The translations under genes were made by a program, and so were the position numbers. From positions 1,984,001-2,048,000 of the forward strand of contig JAVLRN010000002.1 of NCBI GenBank assembly GCA_032821775.1: a stretch of DNA of 64,000 nucleotides, given 5' to 3'. How positions within the stretch are numbered: position 1 is the first letter of the stretch; each line of letters starts with the position of its first letter. This document shows, in pieces, positions 11,727 to 23,130 of the stretch. Source of the DNA: Sanguinoderma infundibulare. Taxonomy: Eukaryota > Basidiomycota > Agaricomycetes > Polyporales > Polyporaceae. The notes beneath the pieces were generated by a model. It was not told the origin of the DNA and did not search any database. It saw only the letters and a program-made list of their open reading frames with translations.

Positions 11727-13457
11727 TCACGTCATACCGACAGCCTTCCGCATCTGCGCGAGCTCGAGCCGCAAGAGCCGGACCTCCGTCGACAAGTACT
11801 CCACTCTCGCCTCGAGCCGCTCGCGCTTCGCCTCCTCCATCTCGTAATGAAACCCGTCTCCGTGTCCGTCCCGGGTCGGCGTCGTGCGGCACGTCGAGCC
11901 CTCGACCTCCCCGGATGTGGACCCGGACCCGTGGTCGACGAGACGGCGGTAGATCACGTCGGCCATTCGGGCTGCTGCCGCGTCGCCGTTGGTGCTGGGT
12001 TGGTTCGTCGATTCGACAGGGGGATCGGTGGTGGTGTCCTTCCGTTCACGGTGCTCGTCCTTGTCCTTGACGGAATCATAGCGATCCTCCTGGAGAGAGG
12101 CCTGGACCCCCACAGACACGGTGCGGGCGCGAGGGGGGCGGTGCTCATACGGGGCAAGGATAATGCGCCAGAAGGGGGGGATAGAGGGCACTCCGCTCGG
12201 CCGCCCCGAGCACACGCTCTGGAATTGCAGGAGGAAATCGCGGTCATAGCTAGGATATGAGTACATATCAGTCGAACCGCGATTTAAATATAAGCACAAA
12301 CAGATCACGCACCAGAGTCCCCGCGCCTTCGTAGGCGTACCTGGCTGGTTCAGAACATAAGGAGGCTTGACGCCCTCGGGATACTCCACACGGAACACGT
12401 CCAGATCGTCCATCATCTTCGCGCGCTCGAGCAAGAGTCCGAATGCTAAGGCTTCGGAAGGGACAGTTGTGGCTTGCGTCGCGATCGTCGGACGCGAAGG
12501 AGTGGGTGCAGGTGCGGACGCAGGCGACGGCGAGAGCAAAGACAGGGTCGGCATAAGTGCACCAAAGGAAGGAACGGGGCCATCCGCACCCCGCACGACC
12601 TCCTCCGCTTTCCTTTCAATCGCAGCTGGCTCCTCCCTCTCCTCGCGCTTCCCCACCCCAGTGCTAGTCCCAGGCGCGCTCCCCCACTCATCGCCCTCAC
12701 CCGCATCCCACGTCGCCTGCAAGTGCCACTGCCGCAACGCCTCCGCCTTGTCTCTCTCCATGTGCTCCCCCTCCTCCTCCTCTGAGATCGGTGAAGAGGG
12801 GGATGGCGGGCGCGAGCCGCGCACCGATACCAGCGACGACGTCGGCTCCACCACCTCCCGCATGCTCGCACCCTCGCCGATCTTGATCTTCATGTACGCA
12901 TTCAGGTCTACCTCCTCCATCGGCGGGAGCAGGAGGGCACCGGCAGCGGCAGCACGCCCGGGGACGAAGGCCTCGGTGCGCGCGTCGAGGAGTCCAGCGT
13001 CGCCGTCGTTAGGCTGGGGTGCGTCGAGGAGCCCGGCGTCGCTGAGCTGGCGCGCGAACAGCCCGCCACCACCGCGAGCCTGAGGGCGCGAGGGTGTGAA
13101 CGACGGAGAGGGGTCGAGGTGGTAGTTGTGCGCCGGCGGCGCTGGGGTGCTCGTGTCCTGTGCGTCCTTCCGGGCCACGCAAGCCTTCGCGTAGGTTTTC
13201 TCACCTTCCGCGGCGGCGGCGGCATAGCGCTGCTCCTTGCGCTTGAGAGCAAGGCGCACAGACTCTAGCTCGCGCGCGACCGCGGATGGGCTCGTGATGG
13301 AGGGGAGGGGAGGAAACGAAGTCGAGCCGGTCGCCGGTGCGCTGCCGGTGGGACGGGGTTCTGTCTTAGGCACGTCAGCTCTCGCGCAATCGTTGAGCTC
13401 GGGGCCTTGAAAGAGGAGACGTACGCCACAACGATGGCGGATCTGAGCGCTGATCAC
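11727..13457 (-). CDS. eIF4G N-terminal-half-like protein with eIF4E-binding motif (unit 1)
   Basis: Two exons, 13457-12313 and 12249-11727, join in phase to about 555 residues. The intron, 12312-12250, has GTGCGT at the donor and CCTAG at the acceptor; reading through it also keeps the frame open. The centre reads FRVEYPEGVKPP and then CYDRDFLLQFQSVC, which matches the segment of fungal eIF4G that binds eIF4E: the motif YXXXXL-phi is seen as YDRDFLL. The N-terminal 300 residues are low-complexity, rich in Ala, Pro, Ser and Glu. After the motif there is no MIF4G domain. Instead the protein ends in a short coiled coil (MEEAKRERLEARVEYLSTEV..LELAQMRK). It could act as an eIF4E-binding competitor or a partner of the MIF4G protein encoded at 19487-21685. 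The exact start is uncertain. Confidence 0.7.
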   Translation of the reverse strand: MISAQIRHRCGVRLLFQGPELNDCARADVPKTEPRPTGSAPATGSTSFPPLPSITSPSAVARELESVRLALKRKEQRYAAAAAEGEKTYAKACVARKDAQDTSTPAPPAHNYHLDPSPSFTPSRPQARGGGGLFARQLSDAGLLDAPQPNDGDAGLLDARTEAFVPGRAAAAGALLLPPMEEVDLNAYMKIKIGEGASMREVVEPTSSLVSVRGSRPPSPSSPISEEEEGEHMERDKAEALRQWHLQATWDAGEGDEWGSAPGTSTGVGKREEREEPAAIERKAEEVVRGADGPVPSFGALMPTLSLLSPSPASAPAPTPSRPTIATQATTVPSEALAFGLLLERAKMMDDLDVFRVEYPEGVKPPYVLNQPGTPTKARGLWCVICLCLYLNRGSTDMYSYPSYDRDFLLQFQSVCSGRPSGVPSIPPFWRIILAPYEHRPPRARTVSVGVQASLQEDRYDSVKDKDEHRERKDTTTDPPVESTNQPSTNGDAAAARMADVIYRRLVDHGSGSTSGEVEGSTCRTTPTRDGHGDGFHYEMEEAKRERLEARVEYLSTEVRLLRLELAQMRKAVGMT

Positions 13458-14553
13458 TCCGGGGCGAGGTGGCTGCAGGAAGTGAAGTCACGGTCGGGAC
13501 AGCCCCACCGGCGGACTGAGGCGCGTCGTCGGGACGAGGTTCTGTCGCCTGCCAGCGTTAGCTCCGGAAAACGAGCGTCGATGCCTTCAGGATACGTACG
13601 CCAAAAGGGCGGCGGTTCAGAACGCTGATTGGTGCAGAGAGACAATTTCACTCCTCCAGACGTTGGAGGATACCTCCATCCTGTTCCATACGACTCCGAG
13701 GTTACAGACATCCAGACGAGACGGTTTGCTTTGAGGGCGGTGCGAGACGAAGAGAGTCGTATGCCGGCAGACAGAGGAATGGGGGGAAAGGGAACGGATC
13801 CCGAGCACCCAACACAGGACCTGCAGCGAACCGAACCCATACTTAGGTTGAGAGCCAGACAGAGTTCACTGCAGGGACGCCCGCGAGTCTGTCCTTCCAG
13901 CACATTCTCCCGATCGCTACAGGCATGCGCGAAGATTGGAAATGGGGATCGTCGAAAGGAAGATGGGGAAAGATGAGCCCAGGAAAGTGGATCTCCTGGA
14001 TCCCAACCCTCGGGTGCGAGGGAGTGGGGCTGCTGCGGTAGGGAAAGGGTGAGCCAGAGAGCGAATTGAAGGGCGAAGGACTTGCAAGGTTTGCTGTACC
14101 TGAATGAGAAGTGCGTCGGCCACCGCGTCTAGTCGAACACGGGCGTCAAGTGTGTGATCACGAACTACTGCAACGTTCGCCGAATATGATTCTGCAAAGA
14201 CCCCCAGACATACATGAGGATCAGGCAGGAAGGGAACGCGAGAAACTCAAAAGACGGCATTCACCTCATGTCTGGACGAGGGCAGCGACGACCAGATACT
14301 CAGCTTCAGGCGCCCGCCGATTGCGTCCGAACGACCTCGCACCAGCGGCGTGGCAGCTGGCTTCGCGAGAAGATGGTTACGGTCAAGTGGGGTCCATTGT
14401 TGTATGGCTTCGTACAAGGAGGTCCTAAAAATACAGTCCCACGGACCCTATTCATGCTCGTCTCGTCTGTCATCCAAGAAAAAAAGGCAAACACCATCAA
14501 ACCCACGATATAGCTTTAGACATCGTTACCACCCTATCCCGCCGCGACGTCGT
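13458..14553. other. Intergenic
   Basis: Upstream region of the minus-strand eIF4G N-half-like gene. A minus-strand frame at 13454-13903 may extend the gene by another exon, since it holds a TEPRP..-type stretch resembling the start of the main exon. Between 13917 and 14553 I see only short unrelated ORFs. Confidence 0.35.
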
Positions 14554-15706
14554 TCACCGAAGCGCGATCGTCGCCGCGATCGCACACGCAGCTAGGCATG
14601 CGCTGGTAAAGACACTCAACGCCAACGGGACCGCCGTCCACGCGAACGTCAAGATGCCCAAAAGGGCCAAAAAGAAGCCGATGGTGGACATGCCCGCGCA
14701 CACGCTATGCGCGCGCGAGAGCACGTCGACCATGCCCTTCAGCGTCTCCGTGGCGCGATCGACCATCGCTTCTGGATCGGCGACGGCGCGCGTGGGTTCC
14801 TGAGGCGTCGCGGGGCGCTTGCCACATTCGAGGAACCAGAGCGGATGCGCGCGGTCGATGCTGACCAGCCCGCGCAAGTCGGTGAGGAGCTCCATCGGGA
14901 AATCCGTGATAGCCTCGACTGGGGAGGAAGGGCCCAATGTCGACGCTTGGGACGTCGATGGACGATGATGCGATTGTGAGCTGTTTTTGCGCCGAGAGCG
15001 CTCCTGGGGTGGTTTTTCGGTGAACTGGGGGGTGTATTGGGAGGTGGAAGGTGCGCGGCTTCGTCCTGGGGTGGGGAAGTACTTTTCTTCCTTTTTCTCG
15101 GCATCGTTGAGATTGTACTTGATCAAAATGAAAGACGCGACGTATGCAACGATCGCTGGAAACATTAAGTGGTTAGAGGCAGTGAAATACGAATGATACG
15201 GGTATAGGCATTGGTGAAGCGCATATAACAAGGTTGAGCACTCGTCCGCGCAGAAATGGGACATGAAGGAAATGGAACTTGCATATACGTGAAGCAGCAC
15301 TAATACGAACACTCACAGGCACAGACATGGAAAATAATCGCCCCTCCAAGGCTCCCGTTAATAAGCTAGTCTCTTATAGACCAACCATTGAGATCTGTGC
15401 TTCTGGTTGAAGATGCGAGCGAGAAGAGCAGGCTGTCGATGCTGATAAAGAAGGTTGTCTAATGTGCCAAAAGTGAACCCAAAAATTGATACCAGACAGT
15501 AAAAGGGGAGACTCACCACGACACCCTGTTTCTGCAACCGATCCTCCCATAACTGGACGACTGCGAGGAGGGCCTGCTTCAGAGCGTCCTCCTGACTCGA
15601 AGGATTGCCTGCTGCGTTGCGCTTTGAGCTCATCTTCTCCGTAGGTGTGCAGCGACAGCAGCTCACCTGCAGGGAGGACAGCAGCGTTGACTCTGGACTT
15701 AAGCAT
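14554..15706 (-). pseudogene. Four-span membrane protein, broken copy of the 43933-44934 gene
   Basis: Four exons align with the intact paralogue: 15706-15667, 15611-15517, 15458-15317 and 15155-14554. Shared landmarks are ALKQALLAVVQLWEDRLQ, FFISIDSLLF, LINGSLGGAIIFH, IVAYVASFILIKYNLNDAE and the C-terminal hydrophobic pair beginning TIGFFLALLGIL. Phases agree at every junction. Exon 3 contains an in-frame TAG at 15368-15366, where the paralogue has Leu (LDLLINAS against RD-stop-LINGS). If translation stops there, only the first hydrophobic segment is made. Function is unknown. The family has a variable hydrophilic loop of about 100 residues between the second and third spans. Whether the TAG is real or a sequencing error cannot be decided here. 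Confidence 0.7.
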
Positions 15707-16272
15707 GGCCGGTGTGGGAGCGTTCGAGACGAAGGGAGCACCAACGTTCGTACTACGGCGCACGGAGACTTATAGAGCTTACCGCGTTTGTACAACTTGA
15801 TCATTCCGCCACTCTCGCCCGATACTCTTCGGAGACAGTTCATCAGACCGCCGCGTTCATCACGCACCTTCTGACATCCAGGTCCCCGAACTTCGACGAG
15901 ATTGGGCAAGAAAGTGCACACCAGGGCATTCGGGGAACATTTCGCGCTTACAGCTTCCTAGAACGCCGTCCGTCCGCGTCAGTAGTTAGACAGGTCGATG
16001 AGTTGAGGAAAGCGCAAGGAGCGAGCCCAGGGCAGGTCAGGCAGCGGTCGGGCACGAGGCACAACGAGGCACATCGATGACACAGTCCGGATACATCGGA
16101 TCGTGCGTTACCAAATGCGTTCTCACGCTCTTGTCAACCTTATTATCAGGGCGTCTATCTGGTGTTTGCCAAACATCATCGACTCCGAGAAGCCACCTCA
16201 GAAACTGAAAGATATCAGCTTGTCCTCCAAACAAAGTTCAATAACTGAACAAGATGTATGGTTAACGAAATT
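15707..16272. other. Intergenic
   Basis: Between the promoter side of the membrane-protein pseudogene and the 3' end of the HET gene. A plus-strand frame of 122 codons (15712-16080) has no recognisable motif. No other signal is seen. Confidence 0.4.
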
Positions 16273-18314
16273 TCAACGCTTAGCATCAAGCATCCAGTCA
16301 AATTCAGCTATAGCGGGATCAAGCACCTCCGACTCCTGCAACTGTTCTGGTTCCTTCGGCCCTCCGATAGACTCTGACCGTCTCGGACCGTCGGCAGAAG
16401 GAAGAGGAATGTTTTCGGATTTCGGTGTGCGGGTGCGCGACCCTTTGTCTCGCTGATCCAGAGCGGCACCATCTCCGATAACCTCCAGGTGCAGGGTGTG
16501 CGTGTCCGCGTTGATGGGCGACGGGGTGAACCACACTTTGACCGTGAAGTGCCTAGCCGCGGGGTGCCGCGAATGTCGGCCTGGAGACCATGTGGGGTCA
16601 GCTGGGGGATAGAAATGGAGAACGAACTCCCTCTTGTGCTCTGGCCAGCTCCGGATGTGGTCGGTGTTGCAGTCGTGCGCGGGCCCGGCGCCGCCTCCAA
16701 GCTGCGTTTGGCTCGTAGCGGGACCGCCATCAAAGCGGACGGCGTTCGCCCAGCGTGTGCCAGACGGGTAGGTGCATCGGCCGATCTGGACGAGGAAGGG
16801 GAAGGAATGATGCGTGGGATCGGCGTAGAGGAGGAATGTGGCGGGAAGGGGTCCCGAGTGCGTTGAACCTGCGCCCTGTCGTATGAGCTGCCCACCAAAT
16901 TCCTTCAGGAGCCAGCGCGGAACGTAGAAGGACGTGTTGCGGTTCACGGGGATGCGTGGGATGGTGCGGTAGGGAGGTTGCAGCGCACGAATGTAGACGT
17001 CTCTCCATTCGGTGACGATGAAGCCCTTGGACATGTCGATCACTTTGTCAAGGTTAGGGTCTTCGCTTTCATCGAGGGGTACTAATCGAAGAGCTGCTTG
17101 TCGATCGAGCGTTGGGATCCCGGTGTCATACAAAGGACCGAGCGGACTTGTGGCCTCGGAGCAGGTATGGAGGAGTAGTCCATACTTCTGCGTACTCGAC
17201 GAACAGAAGAGTACTGCAATGATAAGTCTCGGAATCTTGGTCTTGATAATGGGAAGGTGTGCGCGAACACCATACGGGGTGTTGTCGAACGTCGGCATGC
17301 TGACGGTCTTGTTGTGCAAGCGCCACCTCGTATTCGTCGTCTGTAAGCAAGTTGTAACTCGTTAGGTCCTGACAGTCCCGTAAACCTAAACAACTAACGT
17401 ACCGGCAAAGTGGGCGTGAAGACGACATCCCCCGACGACCTGAAGGCAGATGGCGCAGATGCAAAGAGGCACGACCCTTCGATGTGACCGTGGAGCATCG
17501 ATAGGTCGTCCTGCAAGTTCCAGAGCAGATCTGGCAATCGCTCGGTAGGGCTCCCCCACGCGAAGAGGGACGTATCCGTCGAGCGCCTCATAATCTCCTC
17601 CTGCAGCCGCTGGAAGGCCTGTCGACCCTCGCCATACAGTGTCGGCATGTTGATCCGGAAGATGCCCATCAGACAGTACGCCTCGTCCTCCGGACGTGTC
17701 GTCTTGCGCTTCGCCGCCCACGACATCCGCGCTGCGATGCTGATCGACGACAGCTCCGTCTCCAGCCTGAGGACCTTCACCGGGATGTTCGTGATCCTCT
17801 CGAGGAGCTCCGCGAGACCGGCCCTCGTGCCGAGCACCTTCCACCCCGATGACAGGAACACGACGATGTCGGGCGCGATGAGCTCCTGGAGGGTCCAGCC
17901 GCGCGTGTGCCACCGGCTCTGACAGAACGCGCGGCTGCCAGCGACATCGTGGGAGTAGCTGGGGACGTCTGCGAGGAACGCGTAGCACGTCTCGGCGAGG
18001 GAGTACCATCGGAACATCGAGTTGATCGCCTCGGAGAGCTCGGCGCTGCTCGACTTGTCGATGCAGCAGGTGTCGATCCAGACCCAGTCGTATCCGTGCT
18101 GCTCGGCGAGGATGCAGAAATTGCGGATCTTGGGGGAGGCGAGGTCGCGTGGGTTCGCGCCTGTGGCGGCGCACTGCGCGCGCAGCGCTTGGATGTCGTG
18201 GAAGCTCTGCTCCTCTCCCTCCCATACGTGCGAGAGGGCGGCGTAGCTCTTCGGAACGCTGTGTGGTGTTGGAAAGAAGTGTAGCTCAGCGCGTTGGGTA
18301 CTGAGAAGCCACAT
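16273..18314 (-). CDS. HET-domain protein (heterokaryon incompatibility family)
   Basis: HET domains take part in fungal non-self recognition and cell death; whether this one does is unknown. Two exons, 18314-17403 and 17340-16273, join in phase 0 to 659 residues. The start MWLLSTQRAELHFF is the typical N-terminus of mushroom HET proteins and fixes the ATG at 18314. HET blocks follow in order: YAALSHVWEGEEQSF (about 25), ILAEQHGYDWVWIDTCCID (about 70), SSAELSEAINSMFRWY (about 90) and RGWTLQELIAPDIVVF (about 135). The segment EDEAYCLMGIFRINMPTLYGEG also matches the family. The second half (about 350 residues) has no recognisable domain and probably carries the effector or sensor part. No lesions. 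This gene lies in the part of unit 1 that was lost from unit 2, so it is single-copy here. Confidence 0.92.
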
Positions 18315-19486
18315 GATACGAGTTGCTGACTGTAAGTGACCATAAGACTCTATCTTCAGCCAGAACTCGGACGACGCAAAGAAAGACGACGAACTCGGTG
18401 ATTAGAAAATCAAGCTTGTGATCTGGACCACAAACGCGCAACAGTAGTCTTCAGCGAGAGATTGAAAGACAACCAGGGACATTCACTCACAGCAGGTGCT
18501 CGCGCGACAACTATATCATCATGGTAGAGTGGAGGTTACTCCCAGAAGCACTCAAGTACCTTCTGGCTTTGTGCTACTGCTTATGTAATGATTACACAGC
18601 CATCTCCGTGGCCGCAGTGATGACAGCTGTGTTCGAATCATTGGCGGTCCGAGGCCTGGCAATATGGAATGGTGTCATCTACTGACATACGGTGAGAGCG
18701 ATATAGCTTATCCCCAGGAACAATCAAGTATGCACCACTCGGACCGCAACTTGAGACAAGACTTGATATGATATATCACTCACTCGCGAGCTCGTATCCT
18801 GCTACGACGCAATAAGCGAAGGCCAATAACTTTGCCCTGGTACCATTGCCAATACCCAAAAGCGTGAGCATGAGCTCAAGTTGTCAACTTGAAGGGACTT
18901 GGTGACCACGAGAACAAAGTCCGGACTTCACGTAAGTATTCCAAAGTTCTCCGACGCCTCGGGAGGGATATTCGGGATCCACACATCTGCACGCCGATAG
19001 CGACTACTTAGCAGCCATGGTTGCAGCTGGTTCTTAGGAACCCGCTTAAACTCCCGTAATTCGTCCTGATATGGTCATCGTCAATAGGGCCTGTGCTCTG
19101 ATTCGCGTGTCTGCATGCGTAATAAAAGTGCGTACCAATAGCAACCACCGCGTATGTGGCTTGACTAGGACGCGCACACGGCCTTTCTGTCGGTAGTTCC
19201 TTCATGAATGCGAGAGAAACAGGGTTTCTGCCTGGTGGTCATCATGAGCGTGCACAAGGTTTTGATCTCCCCCGCACTGGCATGGATGTTGATGAGCATT
19301 AGGTTCAGGCCCATACAAACCTTAAGCTTAAAACCACAGAACTACGCCGCCGGCAGCATGAAAAGATACCATCTGTATCATACCTAGATGTAGGCACATT
19401 CATCGATACATGGATACATGGGATGCTTGGTATATTAGTACCAAATGGGAAACTTGAAGACGTCCATGAAGTGGAACACGTGGTTT
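18315..19486. other. Intergenic
   Basis: HET gene promoter side and the 3' flank of the MIF4G gene. Only chance-length ORFs (a 65-codon frame at 19008-19205). The region is more AT-rich than its neighbours. Nothing else is recognised. Confidence 0.45.
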
Positions 19487-21685
19487 TCAGGCCGAGAACA
19501 GCGACCCGAGGTCAGCTCCGAGCCCTGGCTTCTCAAACCTGTCCAGGTAACGCGCGCGCCAGTGCTCATTCTTATGCAGCCCCGCGCCTCTCGCCATCGC
19601 CACGAACAGCACGATAGCGTCCGGAGTCTCCACGGCTATGTCCTCCAGCGCAGCCGCGGTCAGGGCGAATCCGCTCTCGAGCGCCACGGCCGAACAGAGG
19701 TTCGTCACGATGGCCGCGTAAAAGAAGTACGCGACGAGTTGCGCGTCTGTGCGCGTCGACTCTATAGCGAAGGAGACGAGCCGGTCGATGAGTCGGCTGT
19801 GGTGTCGCGGGGGGAGGCCGGTGAAGATAGACAGAGCTTTGTCAATGTCGTGCGGGCCGCCGAAGAGCATTGCGACGCTCTGGTCGATGCGCTCGTTCGC
19901 ATCCTTCTGGGACATGGTATGGCGAATGGGCGGAAGGATGTCACGATCGGGCAATGGCGGGGTGATGGACTCTCGAGGACATTCCTCCGCGAGCTCTGGG
20001 TCTGTGGCGGGATGTGCGGAGTCGTCTTGGGTAGGGGCCGGATAGTCGACAGCCTCCTGGCACTGCGCGAATCGCGCGTGTAGGTCGCCATCAGACCGTC
20101 TTCGTCCACAGACTTTGAGGTACGCAGTGCTGGAAGGCATAGGCTTCGGGCGTTCGTCGTGTTCTGCCCCTACGTCTGCGGAGGGAGTTGGATCCACGCT
20201 CGTCGCAGGATTTAGTGGAGAAGGGGCCGATCTCGGTGCCGCCTGCGGAACGGTGAGCATAGGAGCGTCAAACAAGAGGGCGGCCAACGCCTCGCTCTCC
20301 GTTGACTTGCTCAAGATGCGCGTGCAGCGATGCGCGTCCTCGTCCAGACGTGCGCCCTTGAACATGCATGCATAGAGCTCGAGAGCGTCAGGCGCGTCGA
20401 TCGCGATGTCCGCAAGGTTCTCCGTTGTCGGCGTGAAGCCCGCCTCGAACGACGCCGGTGAGCATAGGTTGCTGGACACGGCGAGGTGGAAGAGCGATGC
20501 GACAAGCTGGGCGTCCGAAATATCGGACCGTATGGCTGTGGCGACGAGTGCATCGACCTGGAGGTGTCGGTGCTGCAGGGGGAGCTCGGTAAAGTACTTC
20601 TCGGCCGCGATTACATCAAGAACGGAGAAGAACTCGATAGTATTCTTCTCCGAGCGAGCTCGCGCCTCAGCTTCGGTCATCGATGGTTCGCAAAGTGGCT
20701 CGTCGAAACCTTCATCTCTAGAGGTAGTCGCTAGAGGCGATATGAACGGCAAGGTCGTTTGGGAGGGGATGGGGAGAGACGATGGCTCGGCGTCGGGTGC
20801 TAGGCCTTTAGTCTTCAGCTTCTTCTTGTGCGATGAGATATCCAGGTCACCGAGCGCGTGGTCTTGCCAAATGCCCTCGTCCTCCATGGCCGAGCTGCGT
20901 CCCTCATGTCCGTCTTTCCACCCTTCTTGTCGTAAATTGATCAGAGTCTGGATCCAACATCGATTCAGTTCAGACGAACGTATGGCCGTGGATGCAAAAC
21001 ATACCTGTAACTTCAGTCGGTTGGGCGGGCTTATCGTGGAGCTCTGGGAAAGCTCCGTGACATGCGAAAAGAAAATGTCCATGTGCTCGCGCGCCTTCGA
21101 GTTATCGAGAAGCCATCCGACGGCGGTCAAGAGGGTGTCCATGGACTCGATGTTGAGGTCCTGAGGCGACTCGAGAAACCTCTTCAGACACTCGTGTATG
21201 ACGCCCTGGGTGAGCACCCGCACTTTGAATAGCTCGCCGAGGAACTTAATCAGCCCGATGTACCGCCGCCTGCTCCTCTGCGCATCGGCGAGCGAGCCTT
21301 CCTCCCCATCAACACCGCGCTCGAACTCCTCCTGGCAGCGGTTGAGCAGGTACCTGCGGACGAGGTGACCGCCGGTAGCAGGCTTCCCGTCGGCGTTCTT
21401 CATGCGACGGTCGCAAATCTCGGGGTCGACCTTTTGCACCATCCTCTGGCAAAGTTTGGCGTAGAGCGCCGATCTACCAGGGTTATTCCTCGCGTTCTCG
21501 AACACGAGACCAACGATCCTTCTGAGGGTATGGCCGTCCGTCTCGTTCTTCGACCTGTTAGACCATGTGACGAGTCTGTCGAAGACCGGGCGGAGGGACG
21601 CCTTGGAGAGCTGGTCCAGCTGCATGTTAAGTTCGCACTCCATGGCCTCAAGCGAAGCTTGGTCGAGGATGGAAGGGTAATCCAT
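19487..21685 (-). CDS. eIF4G C-terminal-half-like protein: MIF4G plus two MA3 repeats
   Basis: eIF4G is the scaffold that joins eIF4E, eIF4A and eIF3 in translation initiation. From an ATG at 21685 (MDYPSILDQASLEAME), exons 21685-21005 and 20947-19487 give 713 residues. The 57-base intron (21004-20948) has no stop and is a multiple of three, so the raw ORF reads through it. Residues 1-230 are a MIF4G domain, with TLRRIVGLVFENARNN, LYAKLCQRMVQKVDPEI and GGHLVRRYLLNRCQEEFERG. A linker follows, then two MA3-like repeats, each with a phrase of the type DAQLVA.LFHLAVSSNLCS and later DIAIDAPDALELY / DIAVETPDAIVLF. There is no eIF4E-binding motif and no long N-terminal region, so it is far shorter than normal eIF4G. 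The open frame runs upstream to 22096, but that part looks non-coding. Confidence 0.85.
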   Translation of the reverse strand: MDYPSILDQASLEAMECELNMQLDQLSKASLRPVFDRLVTWSNRSKNETDGHTLRRIVGLVFENARNNPGRSALYAKLCQRMVQKVDPEICDRRMKNADGKPATGGHLVRRYLLNRCQEEFERGVDGEEGSLADAQRSRRRYIGLIKFLGELFKVRVLTQGVIHECLKRFLESPQDLNIESMDTLLTAVGWLLDNSKAREHMDIFFSHVTELSQSSTISPPNRLKLQVCFASTAIRSSELNRCWIQTLINLRQEGWKDGHEGRSSAMEDEGIWQDHALGDLDISSHKKKLKTKGLAPDAEPSSLPIPSQTTLPFISPLATTSRDEGFDEPLCEPSMTEAEARARSEKNTIEFFSVLDVIAAEKYFTELPLQHRHLQVDALVATAIRSDISDAQLVASLFHLAVSSNLCSPASFEAGFTPTTENLADIAIDAPDALELYACMFKGARLDEDAHRCTRILSKSTESEALAALLFDAPMLTVPQAAPRSAPSPLNPATSVDPTPSADVGAEHDERPKPMPSSTAYLKVCGRRRSDGDLHARFAQCQEAVDYPAPTQDDSAHPATDPELAEECPRESITPPLPDRDILPPIRHTMSQKDANERIDQSVAMLFGGPHDIDKALSIFTGLPPRHHSRLIDRLVSFAIESTRTDAQLVAYFFYAAIVTNLCSAVALESGFALTAAALEDIAVETPDAIVLFVAMARGAGLHKNEHWRARYLDRFEKPGLGADLGSLFSA

Positions 21686-23130
21686 GATTCCTCCGCCTTG
21701 TGAGGTGGCGTCGGTAGAGATATTTTGTTGAAATAGACTTTTCGCGACAAACGTAGGCAACGGAGGGGTAGTGGCCAAGGGAAGTGCCGTGGAGATACAG
21801 GTTGCTTCGGAAGGGAGCTCGAAGGGGGAAGCCGGAGCTGAAGGTACGCCAGGAAACCCACGGTAAATACGGGGAGGATGGGTCGTCTCCGTGCTGGTGC
21901 CTGAGACGAAGCCAACTCGGTCACAACGTGAGTGAAGATATAGCACTTCGCACATACCACTCTGCAGTCCTCCAATTCGAGATATTTTATGACGCGTGCC
22001 AGGACATCCCTCATCTCCAGAAGAGCAACTCGACGCGACGATGGCGCAAGTAAGTGTTGTGCTCATGGGGTGCTGGAATGAGAGCGCTTGGGCCATTCCT
22101 CCGTGGTCCAGATTCCTGAAGCACTAAACAATAGCCGAGATAAGCAGTAGACTGGCAAGGAGGTTGGTTCTGGGGGAGAGGAGGCGATGAATTTATAAGG
22201 GCATGGGTATTCCTGCAGCAGGTATACTCACGTGCTGCGGTAGAAGCGTGCAACGCAAGGTTCGGGAGGCGTCCGGAAGAAGTATCAGTATTTCATGCAG
22301 CGGATCTGCTAGCCCTCTGCAGTACGTGTGCTGCATCATGAGCAGCCAACCGAGTGCCAGCACATGAAATGACCTGTTGGGGATGCTAAGGGTCATCGTT
22401 CGGTATGCGCCAATTAATCCCATGTCTTACAACTAAAACGATACAATAGCATGCTGCATTCCAACACAGGTGAGCCATCACAAAGGACCCAGGTCTAGTA
22501 CGTAGCTAGCAGTGGTAGCGACGGCGGGAGGTAAGGATGATCTGAGCGCTACATGGTTGTCGTCCTACCACCATCTCCTCCTCTCACTGGATCATGTCCT
22601 ATCATGTCTCGGAGTCCACCGTTGACCAGTATGTCGGCACATATGCGCTACCTATTCCTTGCTGGCCTTGACCAATGACTATGCGCACTTGGCACTTGAT
22701 CTGCTCACTCCTGCTTCACCACATTTCAAAACGAGCTGTCGGCCTGTGCATGCAACCATAGACATTCCAGCGGATTCCCGGGGAGCTATAGGCCAGTTGG
22801 AATTGGAGGAAGACATGTTTAACGATTTCCGTATCATTCCTTGGGGGAACCGCTCGAGTAAGTCCATCAGTTTTCTCTTCTTATCTTCATCGGCTGGCCT
22901 TGCGATCCAAGATGTCAAAATATGTTCCCTATTACCTGAATGGACCACTGTTCCTTCTCGATGGAATACAGTAATTCGCTATGATCGATTAACATGCGTT
23001 TTCTGAGATTTATCTCCGTTTTCGCTGTTTTGGTCCGAGATCGGCGCTGACGCTACATCCGGTACATAGACCGCAAAATCGTACATTTTGTGGGTTTTCT
23101 CCTTGGGAGAGGTATAGGCGAGTATGTGAT
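21686..23130. other. 5' region of the MIF4G gene and flank
   Basis: 21838-22797 is repeated in unit 2 (31407-32287). A minus-strand exon-like piece starting MRDVLARVIKYLELEDCR (about 22014) and ending at a GTATGT donor is kept in both copies. It could be a 5' exon of the MIF4G gene or part of another small gene. The rest (22100-23130) shows no convincing coding sequence. Confidence 0.4.

Noticed and set aside
20406..21164. 252-codon plus-strand ORF inside the MIF4G gene
   Set aside because: Ser-rich shadow of the minus-strand coding sequence, which has clear MIF4G and MA3 motifs.
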